Source of the DNA: [Eubacterium] saphenum
Lineage (GTDB): Bacteria > Bacillota > Clostridia > Oscillospirales > Ruminococcaceae
Assembly (NCBI GenBank): GCA_004554555.1
Contig: SFLN01000050.1
Span: 1-13,495 of the forward strand
DNA length: 13,495 nt
Reading direction: 5' to 3'
Part shown: positions 5,008 to 12,809 of the stretch, piece after piece
How positions within the stretch are numbered: position 1 is the stretch's first letter
Layout of the letters: every line of letters begins with the position of its first letter
Position numbers and translations under genes: made by a program
The notes under the pieces: generated by a model
Seen by the model: the letters and a program-made list of their open reading frames with translations, nothing else
Told to the model about the DNA's origin: nothing
Databases searched by the model: none

Positions 5008-7341
5008 TTATTGAGATTTTTTCTTCTTTCTGTTGAAAAACGCCTTGATGAGGAGCGCGAGAACGGGCTGCAAAACGAGAGCAATTCCCGCGATAACGCC
5101 AAGCGCTATCCATTCGGACGAGAGCAGGGAAGTTATGTAGAAGAGGTTCGGGAAGAGGAGCACCGCGCCGATGAAAATTGCCGCCAGAGCGCCGCACATA
5201 ACGCCGCGTTTGAGGTCAAACGGAATGCAGACGTTGATGAGCGTTTCAAAGCAGATTGCTGCCGTGAGGAACAGCGCCATAACCGAAATATGTTCACCCG
5301 AGAAGCCGTACATTGCCCCCGCAGCTTCGAGCAGGGAAATGCCGACTGCCACGGAGATACCGCCAGGAGCGGCTTTTTTGAGAATGTTTGCGATGAAGTG
5401 ACCGCGCACGATGTTGAAATTCGGCTCCAGCGCCAGCAGGAAAGACGGAATACCTATCATAATCGAGCTGATGAGCGTGAGCTGAATGGGCTTGAAGGGG
5501 TACGGATATTGCAGAATGAGGAAAATTGCCGCCAGCAAGAATGAGAAAATTGTTTTGACAAGGAACAGCGCCGCCGAGCGCTCGATGTTGTTTATGCAGC
5601 GGCGTCCTTCGGCAACGGCAAGCGGGAGCGTCGAAAACTCCGAGTTCAAAAGAACAAGCTGCGAAACGCTTCGCGCCGCGTCGCTTCCCGCTTGAATAGC
5701 TATCGAGCAGTCCGCTTCCTTGAGCGCGGGAACGTCGTTTACGCCGTCACCCATCATCGCGACGGTTTTTCCCGCAGCTTTGAGCGATTTCACGAGCGCT
5801 AGCTTCTGTTCGGGCAAAACTCTGCCGAAAACCGTGTATTTAAGCGCCGCCTCGGGGATTTCCTCATCGGACAGCTTCGACATATCGACATAATTTTCCG
5901 CGCCCTCAAGTCCCGCTCTTCCCGCAGCACCGGCAACGGTTTTCGGGTCGTCGCCCGAGATAACCTTGAGCTGAACGCCCTGCTCCCTGAAGAACTTAAG
6001 CGCGGCGGGCGAGGACTCGCGGATTTTGTCCGAAAGCACCACAAGCGCCTTTGCCGAGATATCATCGGGGAGATTGTAGCCCTCGCAAGCCTTTTCCGAG
6101 AACGCGAGCGCAAGCACTCGCATACCCTTGTCGGAGTACTTTTCGCACATTTCAGCGACATCTGCGTATTTTTCTCCGAGAACAAAGCTTGGTGCTCCGA
6201 AAACAAGCGTGCCGTAGTCCTCAAACTCAGCGGCGCTCCATTTCCTCGCGGAAGAGAACGCAACCGTGCCTTTGAGCGTAAGCCCCGAGTCGCCAGAGTA
6301 GCTCTCGGCAACTGCTGAAAGCGTGAGGTTTTTGTCGTTGAATGCCGAGGAGAACGCTTTGAGCGCTTGGTCAACGTCAAAGCTATCGTCCAGCCGAACG
6401 GTTTCTTCAACCTTCATTTTGCCCTCGGTAATTGTACCGGTTTTGTCAAGGCAGAGGACATCGGCTCTCGCGAGCGATTCCGCGCAGTAAAGGTCTTGAC
6501 AGAGAGTCTGTTTCATCGCGAGCTTAATCGAGCTCACCGCAAGCGCGATGCTCGTCAGCAGCATAAGTCCCTCGGGAATCATACCGATAAGAGCTGCGGA
6601 GGTTGTCGTGACGCTTTCTTCGAGAGTGTTTCCGACGCCGAAAAACGTTTTGCAGAACAGAATTATACCGAACGGGAAAATGCAGAAGGACACGGTTTTG
6701 ATGATTTTGTTTATCGAGCTCATCATCACGGAGTTGTGCTTTTTGTGCTTTTTCGCACCCGCGGTTATCTTGCCCGACGCGCTTTCCGCGCCGACGCGGG
6801 TTGCCTGCGCCTTGCACTCGCCCGAGGTGATGAAGCTGCCCGAAAACAGCTCGCACTCGGCTTTTTTGGGAATGGGGTCGCTTTCGCCGGTGAGGAGGCT
6901 CTCGTCCGCCTCGCATTCACCCTCGAGCACAATTCCGTCCGCGCAGACCTGCTTGCCGCTCGACAGAACCATAATATCCCCCACGACAACCTCGGACACC
7001 GAGATAACCTTTTCCTCGCCGTCGCGGATAACGTAAGCCTTCGGTGCGGAAAGAACGGAGAGCCTGTCGAGAACGCGCTTTGAGCGGATTTCCTGGAAAA
7101 TGCCGATAGCGGTGTTTCCGAGAACAACTCCCATAAAAAGCATATTTTTCCAGCTCCCGACAAGCGCGAGCGCTACCGCAAGAATAACGTTTATCAAATT
7201 GAACAGCGTGAAAATATTGTCGAAAAATATCTTCTTCACGCTTTTTGTCTTGACCTCGCCCTCGCCGTTTGAAAGACCGTTTCGCGCGCGCTCCTCGGCT
7301 TCGGCTTGGGAAAGACCTGTATTAATGTCGGTAAATTCCAT
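5008..7341 (-). CDS. CtpE-like cation-transporting P-type ATPase
   Basis: A 777-residue membrane ion pump. It has the actuator TGES (151-154), the phosphorylated DKTGT (299-303), a nucleotide-binding domain with KGMRVLA (405-411), and the hinge GDGVND (531-536). Membrane segments are seen at about 44-62, 67-84, 216-232, 246-270, 592-611, 617-638, 661-678, 683-704, 713-730 and 745-768. The M4 ion-site motif is PEGL (256-259), and M6 carries PSFLLALEPN. These are the signature of the CtpE subgroup and differ from the PEALP of SERCA-like pumps. Mycobacterial CtpE has been linked to calcium. There is no heavy-metal-binding N-terminal domain and no CPC motif, so copper/zinc export is unlikely. Calcium is the best guess, by analogy only. 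AGGAG about 7 bases upstream fixes the start, and the gene has a perfect consensus promoter. Confidence 0.88.
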   Translation of the reverse strand: MEFTDINTGLSQAEAEERARNGLSNGEGEVKTKSVKKIFFDNIFTLFNLINVILAVALALVGSWKNMLFMGVVLGNTAIGIFQEIRSKRVLDRLSVLSAPKAYVIRDGEEKVISVSEVVVGDIMVLSSGKQVCADGIVLEGECEADESLLTGESDPIPKKAECELFSGSFITSGECKAQATRVGAESASGKITAGAKKHKKHNSVMMSSINKIIKTVSFCIFPFGIILFCKTFFGVGNTLEESVTTTSAALIGMIPEGLMLLTSIALAVSSIKLAMKQTLCQDLYCAESLARADVLCLDKTGTITEGKMKVEETVRLDDSFDVDQALKAFSSAFNDKNLTLSAVAESYSGDSGLTLKGTVAFSSARKWSAAEFEDYGTLVFGAPSFVLGEKYADVAEMCEKYSDKGMRVLALAFSEKACEGYNLPDDISAKALVVLSDKIRESSPAALKFFREQGVQLKVISGDDPKTVAGAAGRAGLEGAENYVDMSKLSDEEIPEAALKYTVFGRVLPEQKLALVKSLKAAGKTVAMMGDGVNDVPALKEADCSIAIQAGSDAARSVSQLVLLNSEFSTLPLAVAEGRRCINNIERSAALFLVKTIFSFLLAAIFLILQYPYPFKPIQLTLISSIMIGIPSFLLALEPNFNIVRGHFIANILKKAAPGGISVAVGISLLEAAGAMYGFSGEHISVMALFLTAAICFETLINVCIPFDLKRGVMCGALAAIFIGAVLLFPNLFYITSLLSSEWIALGVIAGIALVLQPVLALLIKAFFNRKKKKSQ

Positions 7342-7371
7342 AATTTTCTCCTAAAAAATATATTCATATTT

Positions 7372-7400
7372 ATTATAGTCGAATTTCGGCGAAGTGTCAA
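7372..7400 (-). promoter_or_regulatory. Perfect consensus promoter of the P-type ATPase gene
   Basis: On the minus strand TTGACA (7400-7395), 17 bases, then TATAAT (7377-7372). The leader is about 25 bases, too short for a riboswitch. Unless an operator masks it, expression should be strong and constitutive. Confidence 0.85.
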
Positions 7401-7439
7401 GACAATTATGACAGTTTTATGAAAAAAAATAATTCACAC

Positions 7440-7468
7440 TTGATTTTTTATTTTTCGTATGATATAAT
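7440..7468 (+). promoter_or_regulatory. Promoter of citrate synthase
   Basis: TTGATT (7440-7445), a 17-base AT-rich spacer and TATAAT (7463-7468). It is divergent from the ATPase promoter, with about 40 bases between the two -35 boxes. Confidence 0.78.
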
Positions 7469-7512
7469 TAAAGTAATACGTTTTTGCTTTTTGAAAAGAA
7501 AGGGGATTATTG

Positions 7513-8844
7513 ATGAACGATGAAATCAGACAGTACGCGCACGAGAAAGAGGAGCTTTGTGCGAAAAACGACGCAATTTCCGATGAGCTCTACGGCAAAT
7601 ACGGGGTAAACCGCGGACTTCGCGATATCAACGGAAAGGGCGTTCTCACGGGACTTACAACGATATCGAAAATGGTTGCCTTCAAGGACGTGGACGGTGT
7701 TCAGACGCCCTGCGACGGCGAGCTGTGGTACCGCGGCTATAACGTCAAGGACTTGGTTGCGATGACGGGGAGCGGCTTTGGCTTCGAGAAAACCGCGTAT
7801 CTTCTCATTTTCGGCGAAATGCCGTCGGAGGAGGAAGCAAAGAGATTTTCGGATATTTTGGGGGAGTGCCGCTGCCTGCCGACAAATTTCACGCGCGACG
7901 TTATAATGAAAGCGCCCGGCAAGGACATTATGAACTCGATGACGAGGAGTATCCTGACGCTTGCGTCCTACGACCCGACAACGCTCTCGGGAACGCTTGA
8001 GGACAGCCTTTGCCAGTGCATAATGCTGATTGCGCGTTTTCCGATGCTTGCGGCTTACGCTTATCACGCGTACAACCACTACGAAAACGATGAAAGTATG
8101 TACATTCACCGTCCCAATCCTGCGCTCTCGACAGCGGAAAACCTGCTTATGATGCTGCGTCCGGACAAACAGTTCACGCACCTTGAAGCTAAGGTTCTGG
8201 ACGTTGCGCTTATGCTGCACATGGAGCACGGCGGCGGAAACAACTCGACCTTTACAACGCGCGTTGTAACATCTTCGGGCTCCGACACATATTCGACAAT
8301 TGCCGCGGCGATGTCCTCGCTCAAGGGACCGAAGCACGGCGGCGCGAATATCAAGGTTATGGAGATGATGGCGAATATCCGCGAAAACGTTCACGACACA
8401 AGCGATTACGACGAGGTTTACGCTTATCTCGGGAAAATTCTCGCGGGCGAAGCGTTTGACCATAAGGGCTTGATTTACGGAATGGGACACGCGGTTTATT
8501 CGCTCTCTGACCCGCGCGAGAGGATTTTCAGGAGCTTTGTCGAAAAGCTTGCTGCCGAAAAGCACCGCGAGGACGATATGCGGCTTTACGAGTTTGTCGA
8601 GGACGCTGCGCCGAAGCTGATTGCCCAAAAGCGCAAGATTATGAAGGGCGTTTCGCCGAACGTTGACTTTTACAGCGGCTTTGTGTACGATATGCTGGGA
8701 ATTCCCGTGGAGCTTTACACCGCGATTTTCGCGATTGCGAGAATTGTCGGCTGGAGCGCGCACCGCATAGAAGAGCTGAACACCGCAGGAAAAATAATTC
8801 GTCCCGCTTATATGAGCGTTATGAAGAAACACGGCGAAGAATAA
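7513..8844 (+). CDS. gltA: Citrate synthase (Si-type; citrate/2-methylcitrate synthase family)
   Basis: A 443-residue enzyme condensing oxaloacetate with acetyl-CoA to citrate, the entry to the oxidative branch that makes 2-oxoglutarate and glutamate in anaerobes. Catalytic residues are in place: H239 in LHMEHGGGNNSTF, H275 in GPKHGGAN, H326 in GMGHAVYSLSDPR and D385 in NVDFYSGFVY. An N-terminal extension of about 40 residues precedes the usual start of the fold, as is common in clostridial members. ATG 7513, with AAGGGGA about 8 bases upstream, is preferred to the in-frame TTG at 7510. Aconitase and isocitrate dehydrogenase are not in the window. It has its own promoter and no obvious terminator, so some transcription may enter the next unit. 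Use of propionyl-CoA (2-methylcitrate synthase) cannot be excluded. Confidence 0.9.
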   Translation: MNDEIRQYAHEKEELCAKNDAISDELYGKYGVNRGLRDINGKGVLTGLTTISKMVAFKDVDGVQTPCDGELWYRGYNVKDLVAMTGSGFGFEKTAYLLIFGEMPSEEEAKRFSDILGECRCLPTNFTRDVIMKAPGKDIMNSMTRSILTLASYDPTTLSGTLEDSLCQCIMLIARFPMLAAYAYHAYNHYENDESMYIHRPNPALSTAENLLMMLRPDKQFTHLEAKVLDVALMLHMEHGGGNNSTFTTRVVTSSGSDTYSTIAAAMSSLKGPKHGGANIKVMEMMANIRENVHDTSDYDEVYAYLGKILAGEAFDHKGLIYGMGHAVYSLSDPRERIFRSFVEKLAAEKHREDDMRLYEFVEDAAPKLIAQKRKIMKGVSPNVDFYSGFVYDMLGIPVELYTAIFAIARIVGWSAHRIEELNTAGKIIRPAYMSVMKKHGEE

Positions 8845-8857
8845 TTTATAAAACCTC

Positions 8858-8886
8858 TTGAAAAGCGCGGAAGAATGTTATATAAT
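8858..8886 (+). promoter_or_regulatory. Promoter of the ZapA-fusion/U32 operon
   Basis: TTGAAA (8858-8863), a 17-base spacer and TATAAT (8881-8886), 14 bases after the citrate synthase stop. The leader is about 50 bases. Confidence 0.75.
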
Positions 8887-8943
8887 ATATATTAGGTTAA
8901 TTTGTGAAAAACCGATAAATTATTATGAAAGGGAGTTCGCCCG

Positions 8944-10389
8944 ATGCTTAACGAGACTGTTTCGATTACAATCCGCCGAAAGAACTACAATCTAAGAACC
9001 GATAATCGTGATTTGCTGATTGCCGCCGCAAAAGCGGTTGACGGAAAAATCGCGAATTACTGCGACTCAAATCCCGATATCAGCAAGGAAGACGCAGCGG
9101 TTTTTTCGGCGCTGGAGTGCTTTAATGAAATTGAGGAGCTGAAATCGGGACTTTCGCAGGTGAAAGCCGAGCTGGAGCAGCTGAAATCGGGAGAGGCTGC
9201 CGCGAAGAGCGCGGTTGAGGAGAACAACGCGCTAAAATCAGAAAACGCGCAGCTTTTGAAGGTTAAGGCTGAGTTTGAGAAGCTGTTGAAGCGTTTTTCG
9301 GAGCTTGAGGGCAAAAACGAGCAGCTTGCGGAAACTCTCAAAGACGCAAACAACAAGGCTGCCGAGGCTGCGGCTCTGAAAAAGCAGCTTGACGAGGCGA
9401 TGAAAAACTCCGAAACGCTTGAAAAGAAGAACGCGCAGCTATCCGAGTCGTCAAAGGACAGCGCCGAGGCTCTTGAAAAGGAGAAGAAGCTGGTTTCCGA
9501 GAAGGAAAAGCGTATCGCGGAGCTGCAAAAGGAAAACGAAAAAGCCGTGAGCGTTTCTTCGGAGAACAAGCGGCTGCTTGAAAAGCTGGACAAGGCGCAG
9601 AATTTCGAGGAGGCTTTTCACCGCGAGAAAAAGCGCGCGGACAGCCTTGAAATCGAGAGAAACACGCTCAAAGCGGCAAACGACACGCTGAACAGAAGTA
9701 TGTCGGATTTCAAGAACAGAGCCGAAAATGCCGAGAACAAGGCAAAGTCGTTGGGCGATGAAATCAAGGCTAAGGACGAGCAGCTCAAAAAGAGCGCCGA
9801 GAGCTCCGAAGCCGAGAAGAAGCTCTCCGAGCAGCTTGAAAAGGTTACAAAGGATTACGAGGAGCTGGTTTCGGCTTACGATGAGCTTGATAAGGCAAAT
9901 GCTGCGCTGAAGCAGGAAAAGTCTGCTCTTGAAACGGAAAAAGGGGAGCAGGACAAGCTGCAGAAAGAGCTGAGCGACAAGTCCGGTGAGCTTGAAAAGG
10001 CAAAATCCGATTTGAACGAGAAATCCGGTGAACTCGAGAAGGCGAAGTCCGATTTGAACGAGAAATCCGGTGAACTCGAGAAGGCGAAGTTCGATTTGAA
10101 CGAGAAATTCGGTGAACTTGAAAAGGCAAAGTCCGAGCTGAACGAAAAGGCTGCGCTGGTTGACGAATTGAAGGAAAAACTCGCTCAGACCGAGAGCGAA
10201 AACGCTGCGCTGAAGGAAACGAGCGGAGAGGATTTGAAATCCGAGGTTGAGAAGCTCAGGGACAAGAACGAGGAACTTTCCGAGAAAAACGCCGAGCTTT
10301 CAAAGGAAGTCAAGTCGCTGAAAAAGACGAATGCTTCGCTTGACAAGCAGCTCAAAGAAATGCTTGAGGACGGTCAACTTACACTATGA
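8944..10389 (+). CDS. zapA: ZapA-like N-terminal domain fused to a long coiled coil
   Basis: 481 residues. Residues 1-65 match the ZapA fold: VSITIRRKNYNLRTDN, then an Ala-rich helix with VDGKI, then PDISKEDAAVFSALECFNEIEEL. ZapA binds FtsZ and bundles its filaments at mid-cell. Ordinary ZapA is about 85-110 residues, ending in one short coiled-coil helix. Here the helix continues for about 410 residues rich in Glu, Lys, Leu and Ala, with no proline after residue 44, no membrane segment and no other domain. A continuous coiled coil of that length would span roughly 60 nm (inference). Residues 342-402 are near-perfect 14-residue (two-heptad) repeats of ELEKAKSDLNEKSG type. AAGGGAG about 9 bases upstream fixes the start. 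Its stop overlaps the start of the U32 gene. FtsZ binding is inferred from the head domain only. Confidence 0.82.
   Translation: MLNETVSITIRRKNYNLRTDNRDLLIAAAKAVDGKIANYCDSNPDISKEDAAVFSALECFNEIEELKSGLSQVKAELEQLKSGEAAAKSAVEENNALKSENAQLLKVKAEFEKLLKRFSELEGKNEQLAETLKDANNKAAEAAALKKQLDEAMKNSETLEKKNAQLSESSKDSAEALEKEKKLVSEKEKRIAELQKENEKAVSVSSENKRLLEKLDKAQNFEEAFHREKKRADSLEIERNTLKAANDTLNRSMSDFKNRAENAENKAKSLGDEIKAKDEQLKKSAESSEAEKKLSEQLEKVTKDYEELVSAYDELDKANAALKQEKSALETEKGEQDKLQKELSDKSGELEKAKSDLNEKSGELEKAKSDLNEKSGELEKAKFDLNEKFGELEKAKSELNEKAALVDELKEKLAQTESENAALKETSGEDLKSEVEKLRDKNEELSEKNAELSKEVKSLKKTNASLDKQLKEMLEDGQLTL
9967..10149 (+). repeat. In-frame 42-base tandem repeats (four copies plus a partial)
   Basis: Units are 9967-10008, 10009-10050, 10051-10092 and 10093-10134, with a partial copy at 10135-10149. 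Each encodes 14 residues, exactly two heptads. Units 2 and 3 differ at one base of 42, unit 4 differs from unit 3 at five, and unit 1 is more diverged. This points to a recent local duplication that keeps both frame and heptad phase. Confidence 0.95.
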
Positions 10390-12425
10390 ACGAGATTTTA
10401 GCTCCGTGCGGAGGAGCGCAGAGCTTGCCCGCAGCGCTTAACACGGGCGCGGATGCGGTTTATGTCGGTATGAAAAGATTTTCGGCGCGTAAAAACGCCG
10501 AAAATTTTTCTGATGAGGAGCTTGCGTGGACGGTTCGCGAGTGCCACAAGCGCGGCGTGAAGCTGTACATCACGCTGAACACGCTGATTTACGATGATGA
10601 AACCGAGGACCTTGCCGAGTGCGTGAAAACGGCGGCAGAATGCGGCGCGGACGGCTTGATTATACAGGATTTGGGCGCGGCTTATATCGCTGAAAAAATC
10701 TGCCCCGAAATGCCGCGCCATGCGTCAACGCAGCTGTCGTTAAACAGCGTGAGCGGCGTGAAAGCGGCAGAGGAAATGGGATTTTCGCGGGTTGTCATCG
10801 GGCGCGAGTTGTCCGAAAAGGAAATCCGCGAAATCAAGTCAAAAACCACAGCCGAGCTTGAGATTTTCGTGCATGGCGCGCTTTGCGTGTGCGTGAGCGG
10901 GCAGTGCTATATGAGCAGCGTTTTGGGAGGCAGAAGCGGCAGCCGCGGGCTTTGCGCGCAGCCTTGCCGACTCGATTTTTCGTACAAGGACCGGCACAAC
11001 GTGATTTCGCTGAAGGACAGCTCGATTATCGGGCATTTGCGGGAGCTTCCGGAGATTGCTTCGTTCAAAATCGAGGGCAGAATGAAGCGCCCCGAGTATG
11101 TCGCGTGCGCCACGGACGCTTGCCGAAAGAGCCTTGACGGGGATTTTTACGACAAAAACCGCCTCGGCGAGATTTTTTCGCGCGGCGGTTTGACGGATGA
11201 ATATTTCACGGGCAAAATGAATAATATGCAGGGAATTCGCGGCAAAGAGGACGTTGAAAACTCCGCGAAAGCCTTGAACGGCATAAAAGAGCTTTACAAA
11301 GCGGAATTTCCGAGAATTACCGCGGATATCTCGGTCAAAATAGGCGAAAAAATCACCGCAAAAGCAAGCTGCTCTTACGGCGAAATTTCGGTTGAAAGTG
11401 AGGCGGTACCCGAGCGGGCGAGGGGCGTTGCGCTTGACGCGGAAACCGTTGTTGAACGAATGAAAAAGCTTGGCGGAACGCAGTTTAAAGCGGGTGAAAT
11501 CATCGCAGATGTTAGCGAGGGACTGTACGTTTCGGCGGCGGTTTTGAACGCGCTAAGGCGGGAAATCTGTAAAAAGCTGGAAGCGCTCGTTCTCGAGAAA
11601 AACACGCCGAAATACAGCATTTTACCACTTGAATATTCGCGCGAAAAGCTGAATAATATTCATAATTCCGTGCAATTCCGCGCGGAGGTTTCCGATGAAA
11701 ACCAGCTGAAACAGGCGCTCGAGCTGCCGTTTGAGCTGATTTACGCGCCGATGGGCTTGCTGTCGGAAAATACGCCAAGCAAGGAAAAAATCGCGATTAT
11801 ACCGCCGTTTATCCTCTCGGACTGCGAGGAGGAAACCGAAAAACGGCTGGAGAAACTGCGGGAATTTGGCTTTACAAAGGCGCTCGCGCACACTCTCGGT
11901 CACGCGTTCCTGCTGAAAAAGCACGGCTTTTCGGTGCTCGGGGGATTTCGTATGAACGTGCTGAACTCGCTCTCAGCGCGGGTTTGCGAGGAATTTGGCT
12001 TCGAGGACATCACGCTTTCGTTTGAGGGAACGGCGGTGAAGCTGTCCGAAATCGACTGCCCGATACCGCGCGGAATTTTGGCTTACGGGCGCTTGCCGCT
12101 GATGATAACGCGCAGATGTCCGATATCGGACGGCGCGCCGTGCGGCAGAAAAACGCCGTTCGGCGAGGGAAAAGCTTGCGGTGATGCGCTTCTCGACCGA
12201 ATGGGAAACCGTGTCCCGGTGCACTGCGGCGGAAATTCTGTCGAGCTGCTCAATCCCGATGTGCTTGTGATGAGCGATAAAAGGGAAATTCTGGAAAAGT
12301 TCGACTTTGCCGTGCTGAAGTTCACCGATGAAACCGAGCTTGCGCCGATTCTCGAGATGTACAAAAACGCCAAAAAGCCCGAAGGAAAGCTTACACGCGG
12401 ATTATATTTCCGCGGCGCTATATAA
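10386..12425 (+). CDS. U32 family protein with DUF3656 (RlhA-like)
   Basis: 679 residues. The N-terminal TIM-barrel-like part begins ILAPCGGAQSLPAALNTGADAVYVG. It carries the U32 signature at 159-195 (FVHGALCVCVSGQCYMSS ... GLCAQPCR), with C167, C174, C190 and C194 as likely metal or Fe-S ligands. A DUF3656 region follows (about 295-400), then a C-terminal Cys-rich block (RRCPISDGAPCGRK, DRMGNRVPVHC). This architecture and length match E. coli RlhA, which hydroxylates cytidine 2501 of 23S rRNA, more than collagenase-type or UbiU/V members. 'Peptidase' is a historical label and proteolysis is unlikely. The ATG overlaps the upstream stop (ATGA), implying translational coupling with the ZapA fusion. 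RNA hydroxylation here is inference from similarity. Confidence 0.87.
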   Translation: MNEILAPCGGAQSLPAALNTGADAVYVGMKRFSARKNAENFSDEELAWTVRECHKRGVKLYITLNTLIYDDETEDLAECVKTAAECGADGLIIQDLGAAYIAEKICPEMPRHASTQLSLNSVSGVKAAEEMGFSRVVIGRELSEKEIREIKSKTTAELEIFVHGALCVCVSGQCYMSSVLGGRSGSRGLCAQPCRLDFSYKDRHNVISLKDSSIIGHLRELPEIASFKIEGRMKRPEYVACATDACRKSLDGDFYDKNRLGEIFSRGGLTDEYFTGKMNNMQGIRGKEDVENSAKALNGIKELYKAEFPRITADISVKIGEKITAKASCSYGEISVESEAVPERARGVALDAETVVERMKKLGGTQFKAGEIIADVSEGLYVSAAVLNALRREICKKLEALVLEKNTPKYSILPLEYSREKLNNIHNSVQFRAEVSDENQLKQALELPFELIYAPMGLLSENTPSKEKIAIIPPFILSDCEEETEKRLEKLREFGFTKALAHTLGHAFLLKKHGFSVLGGFRMNVLNSLSARVCEEFGFEDITLSFEGTAVKLSEIDCPIPRGILAYGRLPLMITRRCPISDGAPCGRKTPFGEGKACGDALLDRMGNRVPVHCGGNSVELLNPDVLVMSDKREILEKFDFAVLKFTDETELAPILEMYKNAKKPEGKLTRGLYFRGAI

Positions 12426-12430
12426 AAAAT

Positions 12431-12456
12431 CGGCTCTCTTGTTTGCAGGAGAGCCG
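12431..12456 (+). terminator. Terminator of the ZapA-fusion/U32 operon
   Basis: Stem CGGCTCTCTTG (12431-12441) / CAGGAGAGCCG (12446-12456), eleven pairs including one G-U, with a TTTG loop. It is followed by TGATTTTG and lies 5 bases after the stop codon. Confidence 0.8.
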
Positions 12457-12469
12457 TGATTTTGCACAA

Positions 12470-12496
12470 AAATGCTCCCTAAAACCGGGAGCATTT
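12470..12496 (-). terminator. Terminator of the yjfB-like gene
   Basis: Perfect 10-base stem AAATGCTCCC (12470-12479) / GGGAGCATTT (12487-12496) with a 7-base loop. Read on the minus strand it ends in TTTTTGTG. It lies back to back with the plus-strand terminator at 12431-12456 between two convergent genes, and may work weakly in both directions. Confidence 0.78.
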
Positions 12497-12508
12497 GTGG
12501 ATTTAGAA

Positions 12509-12694
12509 TTAAACCAAAACATTCAGAAGCTGTCCTCTTCCGTCGGCAGAAGGCATATTTGCCATCATATCGGTGAACGCTTCCATAGTTTGCTCGGTAG
12601 CTTCCATATTCTTCTTGAGCATACCGACAGACAGCGCATTCTGAAGATTAGCGGCAGCCATATCCATCGACAGCTGAGCAATTGACATTTCCAT
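12509..12694 (-). CDS. YjfB-like putative motility protein
   Basis: A 61-residue protein starting MEMSIAQLSMDMAAANLQNAL, followed by SVGMLKKNMEATEQTMEAF and ending LLNVLV. The pattern (a short N-terminal acidic/hydrophobic start, LS-x-DM, and V-x-ML-KK-xM-x-x-x-E) matches the YjfB family of small Firmicute proteins, which are often encoded beside flagellar or chemotaxis genes and have no known biochemical role. It is amphipathic and helical, Met-rich (9 Met), with no signal peptide or Cys. AAGGAGG 9 bases upstream sets the start. Its divergent neighbour is cheV, consistent with a motility role. Its promoter is full consensus, and it shares a -35-region sequence with cheV. The family call rests on pattern recognition only. 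Confidence 0.7.
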   Translation of the reverse strand: MEMSIAQLSMDMAAANLQNALSVGMLKKNMEATEQTMEAFTDMMANMPSADGRGQLLNVLV

Positions 12695-12723
12695 AAAAAC
12701 ACGCCTCCTTATAACTTTTTCTC

Positions 12724-12752
12724 ATTATAACACATTTTTTTTGCCCTGTCAA
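12724..12752 (-). promoter_or_regulatory. Perfect consensus promoter of the yjfB-like gene
   Basis: On the minus strand TTGACA (12752-12747), 17 bases, then TATAAT (12729-12724). The -35 is the inner end of an AAAATCTCTTGA element that is also present at the cheV promoter. Confidence 0.85.
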
Positions 12753-12809
12753 GAGATTTTTTTCAACTTTTTTAATAATTTGGATAAAATTGCGCGGAAA
12801 ATCTCTTGA
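12749..12809. repeat. 12-base inverted repeat over both divergent -35 regions
   Basis: TCAAGAGATTTT (12749-12760) and AAAATCTCTTGA (12798-12809) are exact reverse complements, 37 bases apart. Each arm runs from 8 bases upstream of a -35 into the first four bases (TTGA) of that -35, for the yjfB-like gene on the left and cheV on the right. It may be a pair of binding sites for a shared regulator or a shared UP-like element. Confidence 0.75.

Noticed and set aside
7342..7371. Metal or ion riboswitch upstream of the P-type ATPase
   Set aside because: The predicted leader is only about 25 bases long and has no notable structure.
7510..7512. TTG start for citrate synthase
   Set aside because: The ATG at the next codon has better spacing from AAGGGGA and is the stronger start codon.
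7507..8832. Open minus-strand frame of 441 codons opposite citrate synthase
   Set aside because: A mirror frame of a conserved gene; the product is His/Arg-rich nonsense and lacks a ribosome binding site.
9057..9593. Minus-strand Ser/Phe-rich frame opposite the coiled coil
   Set aside because: The reverse complement of Glu/Lys-rich heptad codons produces long Ser/Phe open frames by composition alone.
9967..10149. Tandem repeats as a possible CRISPR array
   Set aside because: The 42-base units abut without spacers, stay in frame and encode heptads of the surrounding protein.
10386..12425. True protease or collagenase function for the U32 protein
   Set aside because: The DUF3656 architecture and Cys pattern match RlhA-like RNA-modifying members; the peptidase name is inherited and no classical protease motif is visible.
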